Shown here in pieces: positions 57,202 to 64,000 of a DNA stretch of 64,000 nucleotides. The notes beneath the pieces were generated by a model, which was not told where the DNA came from, ran no database searches, and was given only the letters and a program-made list of their open reading frames with translations. The position numbers were made by a program, and so were the translations under genes. The DNA comes from Terana coerulea. Its lineage: Eukaryota; Basidiomycota; Agaricomycetes; Polyporales; Phanerochaetaceae. Every line of letters starts with the position of its first letter. The stretch's first letter is position 1. The stretch lies in NCBI GenBank assembly GCA_024811115.1, contig JAKOGH010000740.1, forward strand, positions 124,001 to 188,000, written 5' to 3'.

Positions 57202-59876
57202 TTAGCCTCTCACCACGCCTATAGTGACATCCGCTTCGCCATCTCCACCACCGTCTCGCGTGCCGTACCTCAACGCAGTCCTACACCGCTCGTAGGCCCA
57301 GGTTGTCAACTTCAGCATCTCATCATCTACCAAGTCCTTCGGAACGTGCAGCTCCAGGGTCACAACTAGGGACTGCATGGGTCCCTCGAACGCTGCGAGT
57401 GAGCGTATGTATTCCGGACGTGATAGGTGTGACGTGAGTTGCCAGAAGTGCGGCGCTGGGAGATGAAGGACTTGAGGATGGCGTTCAATCTGGCGTTGGG
57501 TCAATGGTTGATCAACGAGGGGAGGCAATGGCCAGGGCAGGGACGTACCTCTCGCATAGCACGCAAGAACGCCTCCATCCTGCCGCCGGGAAGGCCACGT
57601 GCGGGAGCAGTCTGCAGTAGGACGGCCCCAAGGGAGACAGCAGCAGGGTACGCCAAAGCGAAAGTGACTACGGTTTCGACTCCTGCCAGCAGCAAGTCGA
57701 ACGAGCTATGTTGATGTCTGATTCTACGTTCAGCCAGAGCATAATAGTATCAGGTCTGAAGACACTTACGGTGGAAGTATTGAATACCCGCAGATGATGG
57801 AGGAGCAGAAGAGGATGGGTGCAAGAGCGTATGGGTTGGAGAGTAGGTTAGCGATTAACGGTGGGTATGCGTATCGTATGCCGCTGTAGCGCAACCGGAT
57901 GGGTAGTAATGATGGTAAAGGAGGGATGAAGTTTCCGGTCGCTGATAAGGTTAATAATGAGTTGAGATGTTACTGAAAGCTCGATATATGCGCGGAAGAC
58001 TTACCGCTGACAAGTTTCGCCTGGCAGTTAAATATAGTAGCAGAACAAGTGAGGGAGAGCAGTGTGATACATAACAATAATGGCGGGAACTCGATTCTAA
58101 AAGACGCTATGAGAAGGCTTGGGGAGCGCACTAAGCGGAACGGCGTACCCGACTATAGCAGCAATCTCGTCACCGTGATGGTGGTGATGTCCTTCCCCCG
58201 AAGACAGCAGTAGATGCTCAACAGTCTCCTTGCACACGTATACCGATGCGAACAGCAGATAGACCGACTGAGCATACATCATCAAAGTTTCTACACGTGA
58301 GTTGCTGAGATTTTCGTTCAGTCATGACCCACGCCAACATTTTGAAAAGATACACGCACCCGTATGCCCTACGCACACCAGCCTTCGCCTCCGGTCTAGC
58401 CAAGTATCCCGGGAGAATGTGGGCGAGGCTGAGGCCGAACGAGTCGAAAACGACCCAATAGCCCAGCCCTGTGCAGGATAAGGAGCCAATCTGCTGGCCG
58501 ACCACCCATAGGTATGCTCCAAGCATGAACTGTGCAGCTGCGGCCGCGGCGGATGCGGGAGAGATGTGAGGTTGTGGGAGTGCAAGTCCCAGCGACGACT
58601 TCTCCACCGGGAAAACACCTAATCCGAGTCCGTGCTGAGCCTCGCTAGGCGAAATCTCGTCGATTGTGCTGGAGCTGGAACTCTTCTCGACAGGGAATGG
58701 TGATATGGGGTTCCATGGGCTGACAGGGACTGGCGTTGGTTGAGTATGCAAGCTGGCAGGGCTGCCTCCAGGTTCAAGGAACGAGAAGAAGTTATGCGAG
58801 AGCGAATGCTTATGATGGTGACCTCTACGCGCGATAGATGGTCCAGGTTGTCCGTCAGTCGGGACATCGTTATACTCGCTTTGAGAGGGAGGTCTCGCTC
58901 CGAATGTGAAGCCTGTCTTGAATGCCCGCTGTCCAGGTCCAGGCGACGACGCAGAAGGCATCAAGACACCCTCGTCGGAAACACTGCTTGAGTAAGACGA
59001 TGAAGCAGTGAAGTTGATGTCTTGGCCCCCGTCCTCGTCCTCGTCTATTGTCGTGGAAGGTATGGACCCCGGCTTAGGGAAGAACATGGAGAGGTTCCGT
59101 GAATGCAGGCGTCCATGTCTGCGACCGTTCGACTGGGTATTCGGTGCGGGCAGAGCAGACACACCACCGTTTCCATTACCTCCCGTCGAAATTGTCCGTC
59201 CTTTGGGTGAAGAGCTCAGCCCGAGGTCGTTGACATTAGAAGGTCCCGCGAGGGTGTCAGGGCCTTGGTATTGTGGGTATGATACTGACTGCGAGATGGA
59301 AAATGAGCTCGACAGCGGTGAGGGCGAGCTTGGGGAGAATGGCCCAGAGACAGATCGTGTACGTCCGTGTGATGAATGAGAGGGAAGGGATAATGATTGG
59401 CGCATAGATGGGGCTTGGTGTCGGGAGTGACCATTCGGTGCGTGCGTGTGTGTAAGTGTACCATTGGGCGGCGGGGAGCTTGGAAGCGCGAACGTCGTTC
59501 TCCGAGGGCCTGCGGATAGTGGGTTTGGTGGGTGGGACTGTGAAGAGGGGAACGAACCGTTCAGTGGTGAGGATACAGCTGGCACAGACGTGACCCGACT
59601 GCGTTGGCCGTTCGTCTGCGAGCGCATCCCCCACCCACCATGATCCCCGCCGTTCACCTTCTGGAGTACCTTGCTGCCATCCTCTGGTATTGAGTTCCTA
59701 TCCCTCTCGCCGCCATTCGCACTCGACCCAGTGTCACTTCTACTCTTCGGGGCTGCTGATATCGTTGGAATGGAGGGCTCGTCTGCCGGAAAGACGAGCA
59801 CATTATCTTCCTCGTCTTTACTGGATTTGCGCCGGTGCACTCGGTGGCTCCCGTTGCTTGAACCTACGGACGACAT
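57202..59876 (-). CDS. Cation diffusion facilitator-like membrane protein (Zrg17/Msc2-type)
   Basis: The N-terminal 430 or so residues are Ser/Pro/Gly-rich and probably cytosolic (start MSSVGSSNGSHRVHRRKSS at 59876). The membrane part begins with AQFMLGAYLWVVGQQIGSL and YWVVFDSFGLSLAHILPGYL. After an intron comes NSRVETLMMYAQSVYLLFAS...CKETVEHLL, matching CDF helix 3-4, then a His-rich loop GEGHHHHHGDEI. Further short exons give helices 5-6 (LLLAGVETVVTFALAYPAA) and the C-terminal domain (HPQVLHLPAPHFWQLT, LVVTLELHVPKDLVDDEML), ending at TAA 57202-57204. The usual zinc-binding HxxxD/DxxxD motifs of helices 2 and 5 are not evident, as in the non-transporting partner Zrg17. With Msc2, Zrg17 supplies zinc to the secretory pathway. 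Family is well supported; the partner-subunit role is inference. Confidence 0.75.
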
Positions 59877-61269
59877 GCTGTCCGCAATGGTTGAGACCAG
59901 ACGCGATACAGTGGTGTCCTGCGTAACCTGAGTGACAAGTCCGTTCCCAGTTTTCAGAACTCAAAGGAAGTCCAGATGGCGAGCAAGGACTGCCCTCCGC
60001 CGAAAGGAGGTAAGGGCGACTCGGGCTGGAGAATGAAAGATCCTCGAGTGGAGGGAGGAACTGATGTGCGTCGCGGCGAGCGTTCGCCAGATGATATTTC
60101 ATCACGAGTAGACGCCCAGATGCTAGAGCCTAGCATAAGGGCGGCCTAAGTCACTTAGCGTGCACGGACTCAACAAAGTATTTGCATATTGGTTCAAGCG
60201 CAGCATGCCAATAAATACGCTCGTGAATTGAAAAGAATTTCAAAAATCAAATGTGTTTGGAGACAGAAGAAGATACGTCAAAAACCTTACTCGTTCTCGC
60301 TACAGGAGGGGAATCAACGGTACGTGCATGCTCACTTACATATTGACAGGCGGCGAGTGCGACGGTACTTGTGTAAAGTTGAGTATTAAGTAGACGATAC
60401 ATGCCAAATGTTGTCAAGGAGTAGGTTGCTTGCGTCGCATACAGGCCTCGCAAGGGCTGAACTTTACGCACGGTCATGATAGCGGTCAAATCCCTAAGGT
60501 GCGCATGATGCTCATACCACCGCATATGATGTACGGCCGACCTCCTCGAATACTAGCGCGCCTGATAGAGCTTTACAGGAACTCACCGTCCATTCCACAA
60601 TACTTAGTTGCACAACGGCAAAAACACTCATACTTTTGGAGACACTGTCCTCGAAGCTAACAGCCTAGCCTTACAAGCCACAGATAATTCAGTGAAAGCG
60701 TTCGCCGGATGGCTGGCAATACTACGTACCTGTGCGCCGAACACCTAAAGACCTTCGCGTCAGAGGGCTCAACGATTCGTAAGAGCTACGACTCATGAAC
60801 TTGAACGGATGAATTGTACGCACCGTAAGCGTACATAGTTTCGACGTAGTATCATTGATCTCACCCTATTGCAGTATTAATAGTACAGGCAGAATGAGAC
60901 TGACAAGACAGTTCTTCTCACGACTTCTGTGTCGTTGAACATTGAGGCTCAGCAGCAAGAGGCACGCGCTTAGAATGCCACTGAATGGTTGTGCGCCTAT
61001 CAGCCGCCTTTGTGGCGTCGAACTTTGCGTTCCGGCCATCACCGCCAAACCTTGCCTCTTGCCTCTTCATGCTTAGTGCGATAGTACGCTCCGTGCCTAT
61101 TAATGCGCCCCAAGGCAAGCTCACGCATATCGTTAAACTTCGCTACGACTAAAGGAGCGCTACTTCATGTAGTTTCTTACCGATTGCATGCAAATCGTGG
61201 TCAAAATGGTGAGCTGTACATTAGCCAGCACAGCGGTGGCACTCTCATCCGAGTCTAACTTCTAGTGGC

Positions 61270-61308
61270 CGCACCGGAAGCCAGCTGTAGGAGGAGATTT
61301 CCGGTGCG
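61270..61308. repeat. Inverted repeat CGCACCGGAA/TTCCGGTGCG
   Basis: Perfect 10-bp arms (61270-61279 and 61299-61308) around a 19-base loop. Confidence 0.75.
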
Positions 61309-61350
61309 AAAAGGCTACTTTTTCTTTTGACGGTCTCTTCGGAGTCATAG

Positions 61351-61373
61351 AACCTGTCATATGTTGACAGGTT
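61351..61373. repeat. Inverted repeat AACCTGTCA/TGACAGGTT
   Basis: Perfect 9-bp arms around a 5-base loop (TATGT), about 130 bases before the right long repeat begins. Confidence 0.75.
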
Positions 61374-61504
61374 TTATAGCTTACGGCAATTACAGATTTA
61401 TTTCTAATGCAATTTTACTATTTCGCTAGTAAAGTAGAGAACGCTGTCGCATGAAGACGTCACCTCATTGCTCAATCCGCAAGTGGATGGGGCTTACTCA
61501 GCCA

Positions 61505-64000
61505 ACGGGCGCTCGACTACACTCAACTCCAAAAAGGCAAGTTTTCTCGAGTTGGCTGAATCTGGAACGGCATTGACCGAGCGACAGCAGGCTTCGAATC
61601 GCCTTTTAAACCAGCCAGCCCCGTCAGACACAACCAGAACTCGAACCACAACCATCCCCCGTCGGCGGACACCTCACCTCGTCACTCCTGCGCTCCCCTG
61701 TCAACCACCGCTCACGAACACTCCCTCGCTTCGAACCACAGCGTCGACAGCACGCAAGCTTCCCCAGCCGCTTCGAGAACAGTCTCGAGTTCTCAACAAC
61801 AGCGTTGCAACTAGCCCCGGACGGCGACGGCGACAGCCCACGGCCCTACCTGGCAGCGCCCTGACACCACGAACCCTTCGCTCGGTAGCTACCTCCCTCC
61901 TGCGACGACGCCGACGCCGACACCAACATGATTCCCGTCAACGTCGTTGTGACAGCCTGCGTCGCAGTCTTGATGGGATACTTCAGCATGCCGGCGGAGG
62001 TCTTCCACCGTGACGGGCCTGTCAAAGCGCTCCTCGCGTCCCTCGCTCGTTTGTCCGAGGAGGCTCATCCTAGACACTTCATTGGCTTTGTCGACCGTCT
62101 TCGTCTCTCGGCACCTCCGGACGACGAGTTTAGCATCATGTTGGCGAACCTCCAGGCTAACGCTCCGGAGCCCCCGCAATTCCAAATCTGGCCTGTGTTT
62201 GAGGGCATGAAGGCCGGCCCGGTGGCTGCTTCCTCAGCGTTGGCTCCGGGTCCGAGCGTTGGATCTGCGTACGCGTACGTTCACTTCGACTCTTGGACGG
62301 GATCATTGGTCGTTCTCTGCCTCTTCGTCATCCCGTTGGTGGGAGCCATCGTTGTCGGTGTTGCGATCCAGTACCTACGCAGAACGCGCTTGGAGGGCAA
62401 AGTGAGCGATTCGTTTCCATCTACTCACGGCCAACACTGAACTTTACGACCACAGGCCTTAATCGCATGTGATGGAGAGTGTAGGAGTTATGGATGGGCC
62501 GATTGAGGGTGAATGGTTTTTGGAGGATAGCACGGTGAGCAGCGGGCACCGCATGCTCGACGAGTTTTGGTACTGACTACAGTTTGGTTCAGCTCGAAGA
62601 CTTCACCACCGAAGCATCGACTCTCACCGACATCCTTGTGATTGCGGTCATTGAGGATCCGGCGTCCGTTGGGTCAGAAGTCGTTGCCACCCTTTGGCCT
62701 ATCTTGGAGTTCATGAAGGCCATCGAGGACGTGATCTATCCTCCAGCGGTATCCTTCGAGGATGAGCAAGAGATTGCGGCAGGGCTGCGAACCATGTTTG
62801 CTGTCACATGCTCCGGGGTACTGTCTGAGGACGTCGTTGCCAAGCGGTTTACTCTTGACTGTACTGTCATGTTCGCTATCGCTCCTCTAGACGCAGCGGC
62901 TGGCCTCGGATTTCGGTGCGCACCCACCAACAAATGGTCGGCTCGCTGCCCGCCTTATGGACCAACAACTTTGCGCTCCCTCCCCATGGTCGTGGCAGCC
63001 AAGCGCCGAGTAGCCTCTCCCGTTGAGCCGTTGGTGTGTGAGGAAGTTGAGGAGATAATGACAGAGGGTGCATCAGAGTCGGCCGCCTGGGTGAGTCTGT
63101 CTATAACAATGTTCTCGTGGTATAGCTAACGGTCTGAGTAGCTGTCTTTCCACTGGCAAGTCATCATCACGCTTCAGTGTGAGATGGTTCTTGTCGAGTT
63201 CGTTGACCCATCCGGCACCTACTTCTTCCTCGTCGAGGAATACATAATCAGCTCGATCGAGTTCGCAGTTGCCTCCATCGCGACACTTGGATGGTGCGCC
63301 ATGGATGCCGCTGAAGTATCCTTAGTGGCTCCAGTACACGCCACAACCAGTGCATTGGCTATACAACCCGCCGTGATTGTCACCTGCCCTTCTCCGCCTG
63401 CCGCCGCTGTCGGTTTGGAATACGCCGCTCCGGAAGAAGTCCTTGACCTTGCTCTGGTCTACGTTGGTTCTTTACCTGTCGTTCAGATACGTAGCGGCCG
63501 CGAAAAGCCCGAAGACGTTGAAGAAATCATCACCGAAGGCGCTCGCGCTCTACTTTCTTTGACATCGGTATGCAATCACCTGCTATATGTACGGACTGCA
63601 ATTGATCATGATTGGTTGACAAGGTTGAAACCGACGTTGTCATGTCCAGCGCACGCGACTTAGCGGCTGCTCCACGAGTTCTGGGCGTCGATGTATTGAG
63701 GATGCTCGTTGTCCTCTTGCTCCTCTTCTCCCCGCGACGGGCTTCTTCGTCCGCTGCCATGTCTGGTTCCGCCGCCGCTTTGCGCCTCATATCGCCAGTC
63801 CCACGCTTGCAGACGATGTCCGGTGCAGTAACCACCGTCCACGTTGTCGTGCCCCTTCTGTCATCTGGGTCGTTTGTGCTGGACTTCATCTCCACTACGA
63901 CTATCCCCCGCGTCTATGCATTCCATCAGCTTCATCTCTACAAGGCGCCTCGGGTCACTCTTCCGTTCCCAGACGCACGTTCAACGCCTTCTCGTTCTAT
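61505..64000 (+). repeat. Long direct repeat, right copy (cut by window end)
   Basis: Second copy of the segment at 80-2560, same orientation. The junction on the left is sharp: bases before about 61500 do not match the start of the window, while the sequence after 'gggcgctcgactacactcaa' does. Identity is uneven. The exons at 62760-63130 and 63184-63590 differ from copy 1 at only a handful of positions, whereas the first exon and 5' region differ much more. Confidence 0.93.
61928..64000 (+). CDS. Unknown multi-exon membrane protein, copy 2 (runs off window)
   Basis: Paralogue of the gene at 500-4073. Exon 1 (61928-62401) is open throughout: MIPVNVVVTACVAVLMGYF, then FHRDGPVKALLASLARLSEE, the PPDDEFSIMLANLQANAPEPPQF junction that is frameshifted in copy 1, and a second membrane segment VVLCLFVIPLVGAIVVGVAI. 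Later exons include VQLEDFTTEASTLTDIL (from about 62583), ending EEVEEIMTEGASESAAW before GTGAGT, then LSFHWQVIITLQCEMVLVEFVDP from about 63142, ending EDVEEIITEGARALLSLTS before GTATGC, then VMSSARDLAAAPRVLGVDVL. The gene leaves the window. No known domain recognised. The intact exon 1 makes this the better guide to the true protein. Confidence 0.6.

Larger units (their letters stand above)
59877..61504. other. Intergenic before the right long repeat
   Basis: No supported gene in about 1.6 kb. Two hairpin-forming inverted repeats lie at 61270-61308 and 61351-61373, just before the right copy of the long repeat. Confidence 0.5.

Overview
The window looks like nuclear DNA of a basidiomycete fungus, most likely an Agaricomycete. 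Genes are dense with short introns of about 45-65 nt (GT...AG). The set includes a benzoquinone reductase, two CE12 rhamnogalacturonan acetylesterases, a delta-9 desaturase with a C-terminal cytochrome b5 domain, RBX1, SURF6/Rrp14, a peroxisomal ABCD transporter and an expanded F-box family. No prokaryotic gene organisation, rRNA, tRNA or CRISPR array was seen.

Layout. (1) 0.08-4.1 kb: copy 1 of a long unknown multi-exon membrane-protein gene. The same segment returns at 61.5-64.0 kb (copy 2, cut by the window edge), so a direct repeat brackets the window. (2) 5.3-8.0 kb: a damaged MYND-finger gene and a WrbA-type quinone reductase, both on the minus strand. (3) 9.9-15.1 kb: a tandem duplication of about 2.6 kb, each unit carrying promoter and gene for a secreted CE12 esterase. 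(4) 15.5-25.3 kb: a mitochondrial conserved protein, a glomulin/YBP/Alf4-like protein, a PXA2-like ABC transporter, an F-box gene and a single-pass membrane protein. (5) 26.5-28.2 kb: OLE1-type desaturase. (6) 28.2-38.5 kb: an island without intact genes. It holds two decayed copies of the neighbouring F-box gene, one interrupted by an insert with a 38-bp perfect palindrome, a 776-bp terminal-inverted-repeat element with a target duplication, and two clusters of short palindromes. (7) 39.2-51.3 kb: a giant gene encoding a PH-like domain, Ser-rich tracts, RS repeats and a long coiled coil. (8) 51.7-60 kb: a PH-like/Ser-rich protein, RBX1 and SURF6 head to head, and a CDF-family (Zrg17/Msc2-like) protein.

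Many conserved reading frames are broken by a single missing base, usually in a short G, C, T or A run. This occurs in genes that should be under strong selection (desaturase, SURF6, quinone reductase), so consensus errors are the simplest explanation for most of these breaks. A few lesions are of another type: a lost splice acceptor and in-frame stops. Exon boundaries were read by eye from splice sites and protein continuity and should be taken as approximate unless stated.
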